Source: a virus
Length of the DNA: 43,010 nt
IMG/VR virus record: IMGVR_UViG_3300025668_000018
Span: 1 to 43,010 of that record
Reading direction: 5' to 3' (one strand)
Shown here: positions 25,901 to 31,300 of the stretch, piece after piece
Numbering within the stretch: the stretch's first letter is position 1
Layout: each line of letters opens with the position of its first letter
Notes under the pieces: generated by a model
What the model was told of the DNA's origin: nothing
Databases searched by the model: none
What the model saw: only the letters and a program-made list of their open reading frames with translations
Translations under genes and position numbers: made by a program

Positions 25901-27067
25901 GGTGATTACATTGGAGATTATGGAGTCGATATTTTCCCTCAAGGATTCGCGACAATCAATACAAAGGTTGTTACTCCTGGAGCAGCCGCTGCTAGAGTTC
26001 AAGACATCAGAACAGCAGGATTGAGTAAGAGAATCTATCTTACAGATATTGCTGGAGCATTCTCTAGTAAAGATGCCATTATCGGAACTTCTGCATATAA
26101 GGCAGTTATCACCGATATTGTAGACCTTAAAGCTCGCGTGAAGAGATCCTCCAAAGGATTTGATGGTACACAAACTACCTTCTCTCTCACTATTGAAAAT
26201 GGAACTTCATATCTGCCCGACCCAGAGGGACATATGATGATTTTTGTCAACGGCATTCTTCAACCTCCTGGAGCAACTAACGCATATACAGCGTTCTCCG
26301 ACCAAATTCAATTCGCTGAGGCACCAGAACTTGGGTCCTCGTTTACTGGATTCTATATTGGTAAGTTGAGACAGTTGGATGATATCTCGTTTGAATTTGA
26401 TTCATTACGTCAGTCATTTAACCTCAAGCGTAACGAGGTATTCTACTCACTCACGCTGACAGAAGGTGTTCAATCTACTGTGATTAGACCTGAAAATAAT
26501 ATCATTGTTTCTCTCAATGGTGTTGTTCAGGAACCTGGAGTTGGTTTTGAGATTGTTGGTTCGCGAATCATCTTCTCTGAAATTCCTCGCGTAGATTCTA
26601 CATTCGTCGCGTTCTCTTATGTTGGTTCTGAAGCAGACGTTGATGCTGCTGAAGTAGTTCCACCAATCGAAACAGGAGATTTCATCGAAATTGAGGGTGA
26701 AACTGAGGATCGTGAGGTCGCGGTTATCGAATCGTCCAACTCACTCATCACCTTCGATTATCTTGGATCAGTCTTTGGTCAAGGTGCTATCGGACAATCT
26801 GCACTCACAAGTGGATTTATTAGTACTGTTCAGGTTACTTCTGGAGGTTCTGGTTATACAAGCAGACCTACAGTTAGAATCGATTCTATCTCTGGTTTCG
26901 ATGGTAACATCCGTGCATTGGTTGGTATTTCTAGTGTTGAATTGAATAGTTATGGTTCTGGATATCAGAATCCAGTTATCATTGTTGAGAGTGAAGTTCC
27001 TGATGATTGGACCGCACCAAATCTCGCAGATTATGGTGAGGAATTAATTGATCCAGAGATTGCATAA
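7937..27067 (+). CDS. Giant multidomain virion protein (6376 aa), baseplate/fibre-like
   Basis: A single unbroken 19.1-kb frame. The order by approximate residue is as follows. 1-60: conserved start (PLFNKFIEYYYQSQEKTG). 300-590: seven GGxGY repeats. 655-740: helical region (IKDFYSAKGTSFSIAYLFK). 1128-1352: six more GGxGY repeats. 1425-1550: YHYH-like domain (GWAFDGNPIYGPYGY, TPEYPNGRYCYF). 1610-1621: an EF-hand-like loop (DENRDGVISAEE). 1843-2211: seven propeller-like blades. 2215-2432, 4145-4340 and 5162-5378: three LamG-like domains. 3015-3250: more GGxGY repeats. 4380-5070: three helical repeats. 5412-5620: a carbohydrate-binding-like module. C-terminus: two LNGVxQ modules and two GGxGY repeats. 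Its position after gp6 is that of T4 gp7, but homology to gp7 is not shown. LamG-like and propeller folds suggest glycan binding on the host surface (inference). It shares the gp25-gp6 late transcript. Confidence 0.85.
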   Translation: MDINKVSHVSSYQTPQFIESEYPLFNKFIEYYYQSQEKTGLGQNIVNNFLQYLNIDKLDISILDGATRVVEPVGVSDTTITVETVDPFLEKDGSVLIGDEVIYYEETVSSPNIALTPGISYTQVQLKWVLLANNISLFDGTRTVFPLVSQDNPIGPSSPQHLIVKVYGRTLTPVVDYNISGTNIVYTTAPRVATASDDISTTSVTYLNGFSENTIVQVDDISSAFGDNKTSFELTVNNQKYEPIADEFLLAVYDNRLLVPKVDYFTDGSIFVFNVPPLNGRSLSLYSIEAPIPSFGSGAVGYARVNDFGNISSVIPSANGSGYRFDYPPKVSVNSSVGSGASVKTLVDGIKSVSLLSGGAGYSESNPPTVKVQFPTKEGYVEPTLKATVTNGAVSAIDIVSSGSGYTFTPRITFEQPGGAILATPTIVNGSVSGAITITSGGQGYTTPPLVYIDEPTGVDGIKASFTTTLTDGEITTVNILNAGQGYETVPRISVIDPVGAQVLETKVDGDGRVISVELLFGGNGYTDVPSVYIVDNRQNDVGTYIGGTGATAVAAIFNGQITDINITNFGTGYSADNPPQIVIQKPVDAKASATVGLQEITGFSVLKSGKEYTKAQFLGCARAASGITNYTQDGNAVFSNNTVAAAAPTDASVKCLDALFVKRLLDKYTEQFLPDVPTLDYSKIDVRTSIKTIKDFYSAKGTSFSIAYLFKLLYGETVTVSYPKDQIIKPSAATWSVDTVLRATLVSGLPENIQDGLLCQVADISDPNILAATALIENFISIQTAQDTIYELALSEETIQGTFIVPYKTKLAEPLNTTEGIITVDSTIGWPERNGEFVISTGVGSEVVQYKEKSLNQFIECTRSVNGVVEDWDSATQVSSNFNVFINKGTAQEVVLNIVGIVDAQQTTLTDTGSYYLPGDKLLISKLGGTGTGPELTTWLYNVKKLIEVGTITFGGINNQSATVTCNNPHGLLVGDQVTIYGANPIIYNGSFLVTSRDSTTVFQYQLPQPANVVPQGNILVSIDLNKGKSDSSAVNNAISPYTTNVQNTFFNTTNTYIASTGIPNYNIGPFPGSALLPGNQRKLNRFPINPVTISTKNLIVPGPIGTWVNGVSIWSYKSDVTKIFGAVTSVDITNAGSGYDAAFPPAITISGGEGTGAAASATVNGSISEVTVTAGGSGYTSSPLVSIVGGGGSGASATAIITKGVVSSILVNSGGTGYTSQPSITVVGGGGSGAEGTAAVRGPIQSVTITNGGSSYTSNPSIILSSGTGAVAQAIVNDGRIISIAIISAGSGYTTAPEVTIQGEGFGAVARATIDVDGENAGKVTGIEIINRGIGYSQGTTIINLNSVGQGATFAANVFQWTYNLQETTTVDAAKGSVFEGFNNQYGGEYAHLSNPQRLRYILGDNLFVNVSGQILEQDDQLAHSPIIGWAFDGNPIYGPYGYSDPTNQSSSIARLGTSYRLKTNLVYDVITNPNPVRTAGPLLTDEIAGKFVEDYEYSFSLGDLDQYNGRFCKTPEYPNGRYCYFVTIDATEAGNPVFPYILGPSFNSVVDVWNLSTSAVQQNIPIGVVRYRDPYENVDIDVERAPNASTNGLTLENGDLLTFDVEDENRDGVISAEETADPDQIFEESPLQLFDYFPKVKLDSKVDIEVETITKFEDASITGFVVENSGINYQVDDRLIFDNTDTGGDGASARISRIKGETVSGYTFENVSGENFGVLTTNVPHNLQLDDSVFVDYTPIMDNTNKTFVVRQYKGIEDIVITQSGSGYNEDIPPTLVIDGDGISGDLQAIVTSVGSIDTVNILNSGSGYTSNPRVIISHPQVFKKAEYIVSKIENNENVKVNDIFVNESKEIFICGKTLDSSGNVVAFVSKLSTTGVKEWEKTLELTSGTNYAEFQKLYVDGDDIWVVGVNRPNILVLDAYNPDIILVKYTQSSNGLSATLQFQKGYSGISGSTRADNVTCIKKYSDTRYVIGGYTNTNSGSPFDAFIALIDTAGSFAIKRKIASVDDSEKLTDIVVDDGNIYFTLETSNTSSDNNVNVAFGKAIVGTNAIEVEYINEYSNAGYSFLDSSLAIDEFKELYITSTLRAKSDNVTRDSVWVGKVNTAGSFVWNYRYLAPGRDVNAVGKCAVDIFGDLNIAFNRVDNTTGLKTVDTVKIGYDGVVKNHTTNEFNENRIEGITAHSIDVDNSGDVYVFGQTSWNRNEFLLEFTGGATTDTFGNYTPTFVGADATQSLHLDGGVAKIYGRDIATPANWENAYIEFPNNTLGNTLNENWTLEFMLYQDSASTDTHSQDQQTLVAIGDATDATGGLWLYYDRTAAGPSGYLELVVTNNTTSINSAGGAVQSTLTTMFADDTWQFIGLKKEGNVFTVYVNGISVITATVADTSFTSKKLYIGNIAGRNGTTGNWRKDEQGQYFVDNLKLRNRAINPTVPSDVSVLPTNGAFGLSYSWTDTAWFSTYNNVHDYIDYSGWGVKVDKDADSARIGDQGIQLVTQLGYVRTAVTPVTGSTLTIGSTGFALGSLGLQSLDFDDATTVMTQDTETLTYTKDIWSSRTATIPSPGSQKLIISAVVKDRYYFKVTNTVKIDNVQILTVNQAFRFTVGTKLVLNDDSGSFVNSGYITKVDTDNNKVYLAVNNNSWTDDLNTGQLSTTQFSEQSTYGIVGPIPLDINQIDSYTFAQVDNTTPGTFTIDLDKYNLDGTYNAAGGQNLDSFAKFKPYSDDDYAVRIDEISGSSTFIVGSVVTINGGDISYNAAYSTATITNLTGVLKITLVANLTKILRVTAVANSDEVYVITDTRHYLTPGSMLNVDGNPSETVNTVVYDEYDGSFPVDTVISPLEFTYKLPQAAVTSPASSSGNVSIYVKSPVLKMYYGHQYLFDLSHSSMLGGNLSFSKDPLYKLEYSFNSIERVGTPGVTGQGATTPTVKFKVDEGIVTNISYYFDPSRVGDNDSPIIQGSYLDVVTSPYKGTFQVSGVAGATITRGADQIKFPLINEPEGNADVSRASYSTSSRRAVGSIDSIRIVNPGGFYTRLPIVDSIQSTRQIERVSITEPGTEYAVGQYTGVAIAGDGEGGFVTITVADGTDSEGSPIPGQVQSVLVTSPGKGYTTATVDIDSVPGILGAGLTGSGAEVTVVIPPFGTAASIFTVGSSVGKIKKLKNNNFGYDYPHDYTLRPEITFPINAQLTSTSILDSVTITDPGSGYSQAPAVIITGGGGTGAIAQSTIKNGRLDRIEVKDPGLGYSSTPSVELKSSFNYVVNLDLGLLQFSFPHGIAQGSEITLNVVDTGDGADFPIAAGAVGRLNGLTTYYAISGAANSLEDDQLKFAITPANAALGDALSFTNAGTGRQQVLTTSFGGAATANVITSTFLEGEQVYQGSSFENATALGFVSTNNGWQVGPRIVKIVDYTGDFNIGESITGVISKSSGTISSLNIATGVLDVGSITETSGQFIDDVGKPSEIIQKIQDSYYYQDFSYAVKSAVSINEWKDILIKNVHPASFKVFGELNLNEYGFVPNKETFFQLTKSVELARQATVPNIQSFALVEPVYSAFDNTEVLFRQKRLTSSENILTSVVQRLDDISNLFDGERISFPLQIDGSNVVANANQLMIILNGVVQTPDTSFEVQNDSIVFSEPPQPPASVKYVNVTIQPIQVYKFTITNNSGIFPSTNNTVLGTQSGSRLTVTSVVGDDIFGFVAEGNVGIVTALNNATLTSGAGYTDGTYSDVATTSSGVGTGLTVNITVASGAVTQASINSVGVGYASSEVITITGGTTSATIAVSTVSGFNINELISVGATGFTATLTEITPIVNLNLFSFNEQIKNLTGKIAVVEEVNLETGDSVPLADLRYTIGAGTSTVEVIDSAALTDTAVPASVFSVDANYQLGAEIVTVSAITVGPNSTTLTVLRGQLGTTATSHQEDLPLYGTDISITNELALSKTVGTYQSKPGLFDIRLDDVIIGSQSGVVARITSTSAYQDPTTNEFIEQVNISDGSSFFGLLFNRLTSASYPNVILDNISESQVNIVDFTDNTTNFDAKFPGTEFISNLVIPYDNATGTFQENEIIRNYKLGYGNVTGVFNSSENMITKKLAFDSRVGSGFFQLGQVIRTQDTKGEVIGYNQALSTIYLGKVGRTLSTGEDYHQVTFANNAQLDTDQSHYGLSSLLLDGTGDYLSIPTSAEFGFGAGAFTIECWIRPSSVTGTQQIFDFRTTAVEVSSELLLVGTNLNYRVNNSTTITGTATLAVDTWYHVAISRNAATTKLFVNGTQDGGDYSDGSNYGSTKPIIIGASYAFGDGFAGHIDEFRVSNTSRYQTTFTAPTGIFQGDANTKLLLHFEGADTQTYVEDWSGGESFTDNEDFNNDAILKNWNENSTNLPAGFAGKSQRYYDAANLIESNKDFVAKEAVYLLTQQYPSLVIPGGNVNCEDDVRDILTALIEDMRNGCNSHIWDASALYVNRTVNPITISHVDTEVVETVWAYDKVKDILQYIINNTLWSVSGSHGVRQITDTTITDSSTGSFTTIQPSAISYNAATGDMVMTSNSHGLTTANTIAIAAESLTFTCTSDGNERELIHPRKSDTRAYNQVLAITAADTNTFTVNVGASPAEQQYVHTFVSATSNAVTVLDYTTGDCADVYSTIGNLLDILTDTLEQANLGSPVDHLATITKVTTNYEFVGATVNAYLEVPFSTTYHSAASDILYTNRIDTSARGRFRDASNLINANASVIVDKAAFDMLSRYPDLAIDMPRNAAGGSTDGTLRCKTDLGLILGAIAKDIYDGGNFFTVQAARFYIGENDELRHIRLQVWQSVYAHDRLAYYAKQAVTGDLTYDNTDNIIVGDWGITNDAGNCANVQSAIDTLVTTINDIIAPTSEDFNIAGDRLYFNREYIAEEITGLTAAYLTYQVDNANQVAYTYDTAKCERDIKLLITAIISDLQTGGNNSTVDNMGLYLTANGELNYVEEELLPTVFAFEQIRTLGEKAIRNLLYDAGATVSGQQYSAIYSDNTAYRDSETPTDIDQAVWRLRDLIDIVINGLAPAGNGVRNAAKNFYFNLKYYKDEIGAQIDSQFGSGSWVYDSFLEETANNIAADSITTDVSASNTTVAYEISLSGIIGDFVAGETVTSSNGSTATVLEFDKDNQTIYVGPFSSTAWAVTNTLSGGSSSATATIAAAYGSVAFDGTGDYLQTAAGIALGTGNFTLEGWIRRTDTNSNFYLSGSTDNNFGFFVGTGSSNVGFYGGSSGNFINLTNTTLTVSGGRWYHIAVVREGVGANQTSIYIDGILQGSGTVATNYGSTTFVVGASTSSTEYANGNISDWRLSSVAVYPKGSTAIGEKLFALPTRPFIAADVTETELILCQGNTIQDNGPNSVSVTANGNAAATTTSPFGYFPGVSNSFDWYIYPTNVEILSQARAISSPVTGEVSSANLWTNPENLNSSNYTSNLVNYFSNVTSAPDGTETAEKLYATGTGVHSLTRDFNLTSYETFDNSTVTFDSGTETFDTGFGGITEQQTFTLSAFFKKAELDSLNFKLSLDNQSKNINFNVNLSTGQVDTGTLFVSPGITLNEYGVTPVGGDWFRVYSTITFGFGIDNLQSDFAIYNRSSVAASGNQGFYLWGIKLNAGFLDPYTAGSGKLFYSNTEYNIKTYALDLLREYMVASISNELVVPSPIAAVGSFYQDPTSAAALANGNYSNESISRLIRYGTSTIKNQFINDAYYTNLTQYNAVTFGSKNYGDRDIPVGITGGLNSSDYFYGLSSDSNAELANLTINEGLIAKVYRRFRIDGDITDGPFTMNEVVAKQGAPSITGVVYGFYEDENFKYLDVEVTAGPWAVTDFIVGAANSTTAQISAIEDRIHIIDLKGDFVQDIEFLGYTSGAVAQPTSFIKAEASVTSNTGGLLTVDTESLVGTFEKNSVVYPESSRQYIDVSQISGLQVSVGDRIASDGYIRLGVSVISTSNVFIVGNRIYKVVNNLQDSTVYGVITEVDLANNYIYITMVQGEFQNGDYIGDYGVDIFPQGFATINTKVVTPGAAAARVQDIRTAGLSKRIYLTDIAGAFSSKDAIIGTSAYKAVITDIVDLKARVKRSSKGFDGTQTTFSLTIENGTSYLPDPEGHMMIFVNGILQPPGATNAYTAFSDQIQFAEAPELGSSFTGFYIGKLRQLDDISFEFDSLRQSFNLKRNEVFYSLTLTEGVQSTVIRPENNIIVSLNGVVQEPGVGFEIVGSRIIFSEIPRVDSTFVAFSYVGSEADVDAAEVVPPIETGDFIEIEGETEDREVAVIESSNSLITFDYLGSVFGQGAIGQSALTSGFISTVQVTSGGSGYTSRPTVRIDSISGFDGNIRALVGISSVELNSYGSGYQNPVIIVESEVPDDWTAPNLADYGEELIDPEIA
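8840..9705 (+). repeat. GGxGY protein-repeat block 1 in the giant gene
   Basis: Seven imperfect repeats of about 35-45 residues, each with a Gly-rich turn ending in GY (NGSGY, GGAGY, SGSGY, GGQGY, AGQGY, GGNGY, FGTGY), then a Pro, then short beta strands and a NGxI/V strand. The regular strand-turn spacing suggests a beta-solenoid or string of small beta units. The repeats are coding and diverged at the DNA level. Confidence 0.75.
11320..11990 (+). repeat. GGxGY protein-repeat block 2 in the giant gene
   Basis: Six repeats, the most regular of the gene. GGSGYTSSP and GGTGYTSQP lie 39 residues apart and the next GGSSYTS is 38 further on, with GGGGSGA turns midway between. The register shows a unit of about 38-39 residues. 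The same unit appears in the 853-, 510- (gp8) and 1405-residue proteins of this window. Confidence 0.78.
16980..17690 (+). repeat. GGxGY protein-repeat block 3 in the giant gene
   Basis: Five more diverged copies, recognisable by NPGGFY, EPGTEY, SPGKGY, DPGSGY and DPGLGY, again with a GGGGTGA turn between the last two. Here the two residues before the turn are usually a residue plus Pro, a sub-type distinct from the SGG/AGG copies of blocks 1 and 2. Confidence 0.68.
21073..23150 (+). repeat. Three tandem copies of a helical module in the giant gene
   Basis: Residues of about 4380-5070 contain three related units. Each has an 'LI-x-x-N-x-x-x-V/I' helix, then a Cys-x-x-Asp helix (NCEDDVRDIL, RCKTDLGLIL, KCERDIKLLI), an Asn/Gly-rich turn, an A/G-x-LY or RFY segment, then a V-x-A-x-(D/E) helix (VWAYDKVKD, VYAHDRLAY, VFAFEQIRT). 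The rest of the protein is mostly beta, so this is a helical island. It lies between the second and third LamG-like domains. Confidence 0.65.
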
Positions 27068-27070
27068 ATA
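27063..27070 (+). promoter_or_regulatory. T4-type late promoter (CATAAATA) before the 406-aa gene
   Basis: CATAAATA at 27063-27070, followed by ACT, lies 19 bp upstream of the ATG at 27090. The TAA stop codon of the giant gene (27065-27067) is inside the element, so the promoter and the gene end are merged. Confidence 0.65.
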
Positions 27071-27089
27071 ACTAAAAACGTAGTAAGTA

Positions 27090-28310
27090 ATGGCTAAACA
27101 AGCACTAAACCTTGGAGCTTCTGCTAATGACAATACGGGGGATACCCTCCGTATTGGTGGTGATAAAATTAATGATAATTTTAACGAACTATATACCGCT
27201 TTAGGTAATGGAGTAAGTTTAACTGTTAATACATTGAACCCCGTTGCAGGACAGGTTCTTCGTTATAATGGATCTACTTTCCTGCCTTCAGATTATAGTA
27301 ATCTTACATCTGCTTTAGATGTAAATGGAAACTCAATTATTTCATCCAGCGATGGTAATATTCCTGTCGCTGCAAACGGTACTGGTGTTATTACATTAGC
27401 ATCCAACTCGATTACTTCGACATTTGGTGCTAATGTTGACATTCCTACAATCGTAAAGTATAAAAACGAATATGCAACTTTAGGAGATGCTCCTGCTGCA
27501 GCATCCTATCCTGGTTACTTTTTTACTGTAGACGGTACTGATGACCCGTATGTAAACATTAATATCACTGCTGGGGGTCTTGGTGATGTTAGAGCAAAAC
27601 TTCTCACTGAGTATTCAAGTATTGATGATTTGAGTAATGTTGATGTCACAACAGCAGCACCAACAGCAAATCAAGTTCTTAAGTGGGATGGTTCTAATTG
27701 GATTCCTGGAGATGACCAAGCAGGTGTAAGTGCTATTAATGTTTTCCAGACTGTCACTGCAGATTCGGGAACTACTACTGCAAACAGTCAAACAGACACT
27801 CTTACTATTGCTGGTGGTACTAATATTACTACAGCAGTTGTTGGTGATACTTTAACTGTAAACTTCAGTGGCACTCTTACTACTACTTTAGCAGCATTAA
27901 CTGATACTGATACTGCTGGTCTTACTCAGGGCGATATGCTCTATTGGAATGGTTCTAATTGGATACCAACTCGCAGTCCAATGCTTTGGTATGAAATTGG
28001 AGCACCTCCAGGAAATAATTCCAATTACTATACAATAGCAGGACCTGGATCATCTATCGCTACTCAAAATCCCACTATCTATGTTCATAGAGGATTCACA
28101 TATGCCTTCGATAATAGTGTCGAAGGTGGTGGTCATCCTTTTAGAATTCAATCTACTCAAGGACTGACGGGCACTCCGTATACTGATGGACAGAGTGGAA
28201 GTATAACCAATGTTCTTTATTGGACAATTCCAATGGATGCACCGAATACACTGTATTATCAGTGTACTCTCCATTCATTGATGCAAGGCACCTTTACCGT
28301 CGTAAACTGA
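27090..28310 (+). CDS. Fibre-like structural protein with C-terminal cupredoxin-like domain (406 aa)
   Basis: The N-terminus has the motif NLGASANDNTGDTLRIGGDK and then INDNFNELYTAL, common at the start of phage tail and fibre proteins. Three short units with the pattern 'L-[YW]-[ND]-G-S-x-[FW]-x-P' follow (LRYNGSTFLP, LKWDGSNWIP, LYWNGSNWIP). The last 90 residues look like a cupredoxin: strands YVHRGFTYAFDN and GGGHPFRIQST, then LYYQCTLHSLMQGTFTVVN. His349, Cys392, His395 and Met398 fit the four type-1 copper ligands, and the Cys-x2-His-x2-Met spacing is that of amicyanin. Whether copper is bound is not known; the domain may be used as a stable beta sandwich. The gene ends with TGA, three bases before the next ATG. 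Confidence 0.83.
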   Translation: MAKQALNLGASANDNTGDTLRIGGDKINDNFNELYTALGNGVSLTVNTLNPVAGQVLRYNGSTFLPSDYSNLTSALDVNGNSIISSSDGNIPVAANGTGVITLASNSITSTFGANVDIPTIVKYKNEYATLGDAPAAASYPGYFFTVDGTDDPYVNINITAGGLGDVRAKLLTEYSSIDDLSNVDVTTAAPTANQVLKWDGSNWIPGDDQAGVSAINVFQTVTADSGTTTANSQTDTLTIAGGTNITTAVVGDTLTVNFSGTLTTTLAALTDTDTAGLTQGDMLYWNGSNWIPTRSPMLWYEIGAPPGNNSNYYTIAGPGSSIATQNPTIYVHRGFTYAFDNSVEGGGHPFRIQSTQGLTGTPYTDGQSGSITNVLYWTIPMDAPNTLYYQCTLHSLMQGTFTVVN

Positions 28311-28313
28311 TAA

Positions 28314-31300
28314 ATGACAAGAACCGTACCTGGATCAGGAGCGCAAATTAATCCGATCTTCGATGAAGTTTTTGGTGTTCGCGCTGTAGAATTAATTAGT
28401 GGTGGAACTGGATACGATCCTGCCGACCCTCCAAGATTAACCATCGATGGTTGCGGCACTCCTGCTCAAGAAGCACTGCTATATCCAATCATTGATAAAG
28501 ATTCGGGTAGAATTGTTCACGTTCGTGTTCTTCAAAGGGGTAGCGGGTATGATCCTCTAAGACTTAAAATTGTTCCCACGTCTGAAACACCAAATGTTTT
28601 AGACTCTTTTGATGTTAATAGAATCTGGCAAAATCATCCAAATTCATTGACAAGAGGCACCTTCCAGACTTCTGGTACACCTCCTGTTAAGAATGATAGA
28701 CTTCGTATTGAGTCTGATAATAATCCTAAACCTACTTGGATATTAGAAGAGGCACAACCTGGAGGTTCTGGAAATATTGTAGACAGATCTTTTGACCAAG
28801 TTTTTATATATCGTGGTGGTAAAGATGTTCCTTATGAAGGAACTAGAAGTTTTCAAAATAATAAATCTTTAGGAATTCTGGCAAACGGTGGTTTATTACA
28901 TACTCCAGAATGGGGTACTTTTGGCAATGCACCAACAAACTTTTCTATTGATACTGTAAAATATGATTATGTTAAAAATACTGACGCTAATGATGTAATT
29001 CTTGACAATTCGATTCATTACTATCAGACTAGTAAATTAATTAATGAATTTGATAATCATAACGGCGTATTTCAGTGGGGGTCTTTAGAGCAGTTTGTTT
29101 GGAATATTAAGGTAGAGTTTAATAATGTCATGCTTTTCGTCGATAATGTAGACGAAACTCTAAATCCAATTGAAATTGGTAGGACGATAAATGAAGTAGG
29201 CGGTTCTTCTTCGGGAGAGATTGCAAAAATTGTCAGAAATGCTCAGAACCAGATTGTTAGAATTTATTTAAGAGATGTTATAGGGACTTTTGAGACAACT
29301 GATTTTATTTTAGGATCTACGGGATTCACATTTAGAATTAATGGCGACCCGATTCTATTCCCCAATGGTCTCTTCTATATTGATTTTGGTGTTGATGCTC
29401 ATGAGTTTGGTTCATTTATTCCTGGAGTGTATTATCTCGCCCCAGAAAATATTAAAGTTCAAAGAAACTATCTGATTATTTGGAATCAAACTGATGCGAC
29501 AAATCAACCGTCAGCACAGCACGCTCAAGGTCATCCAATGCAATTCAGTACGACCCAAGATGGTCTTCTGAATAACGGAACTTTATATTACAATAGTACA
29601 GGCGCATCTTCTGCACCTGCAGTAGATTATGAAGATGAGTTTAACCCACTCTTCATTATGAATGCAGATGAAAATAATCGCATTTATTATTACTGCAAAG
29701 TTCATCGTTATATGTCAGGATATGAAGGTGATGAAGGATACATGTATCTAGATCCTGCTATTGAAGAGGAAGAGGAACATGCAAATAACTACTATTATAA
29801 GAATTATTATCAAACCGATTCAAACGATCCAAACACTATTGATAGATCTCGTCATGTAGATGGTCACTCAAAAGTCCTTGGTATGTCTTTTGATGGATAT
29901 CCTATTTACGGACCATTTGGATATACTACTGGCAGGACTGTCGGCAGAATGACGAGTTCGTTTAGATTTAAAACTACTGCTGAACTTTCTGGTACTAGAG
30001 AGGAGGTTGTAACTGCGAGCACTGTAACATATGCTGTTACTATTTCAAATTCTAAATTTTATTTTAACGGACAAGAACAAGAATTACTGAATCTGAAAAG
30101 AGGGAAAACTTATATCTTCAATCAAGATGATGCTAGCAATACTGCTAATGGCAACTTCTTGATGTTCTCCTTGACTGAAGATGGTTGGCACGATACAGGA
30201 AGTTCACTTGATATTGGAACAACTTCATATCTATATGATGCTTCAGGTTTAGTTGAATATTATTTGGATGGAGTTCTAACACCATATGCCACATATTTGG
30301 GCGGTTTTGCTAGTGCGACGACAAGAGAAGTTCGTATTACTATTCCTGTAAATTCACCTAGGGTTGTTTATACTTTCTCATATTCAAATTCTGGTTATGG
30401 ATCTCGTCTTGTTAATGAAGGATATATTCTTGGTGATTTGACTCAGGACTATATCTACGATTCTTCTGTAGGCAATCTTGACCAATATAATGGTAAGTAC
30501 GTTGTTACCCCAGAATATCCGAATGGTACTTATGCATATTTCATGACAGAGGATAGTAGTGGGAATCCCGTTTATCCATATGCGATTGGTCCCCAGTACT
30601 ATGGAACACCTATATTTGAAGGTGATGCTATTCCCGAACAAGTATCAGTTTTCCCAACTGAAGCAGAAGGTGATATTGTCCTTAATACTGATGGGACGGT
30701 ATCTTATATTAAGATGACTAAAAACGGTGATAACTTCTTCGGTACAGCAAAAGCAGTTATTCTTGGGGGCGAAGGAACTGGTGCTGCAGCAACTCCTGTC
30801 ACTCAAACTATTACTGGTCTATCGTTGTTAAACGAAGGTAGAAGTTATGCAACACCACCAAACCTTATCTTTGAAGGAGGTGGTGGACAAGATGCTGAAG
30901 GTGCAGCATCAATTGATACTCTCGGTAAAGTTACGTCAATTAATGTTGTTGATGGTGGTGAATTCTATCAGACAGAACCATATATTCTTTTGACTGGTGG
31001 TGGTGGACTTGGCGCAAAGGCAGAAGCAGTTATTAGTCAAGGTGCTATTACTGGTATCAATATTACTGATCCTGGAAAAGGATATACCTCTCCACCAAAT
31101 ATTGTCTTCACTAGACTTGTAAATCTTAAGCGTAAAACCAGATCTCGTCAGGCATTTAACTCCTCTGATATTTACTTGACAGGTCTGACTAAAGCACTCA
31201 GTTCTAGTGATACTACAGTTTATGTTTCTTCTACAGATGCATATCCAGGATCTGGTTCTCTCATAATCGATAAAGAAACTATCTCATATACTTCTAAAAG

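Noticed and set aside
28307-28316. GATAAATG as a further late promoter before the 1405-residue gene
   Set aside because: It lacks the final A of the core, would overlap the start codon and leaves no room for a leader; the gene is more likely cotranscribed with the 406-residue gene.
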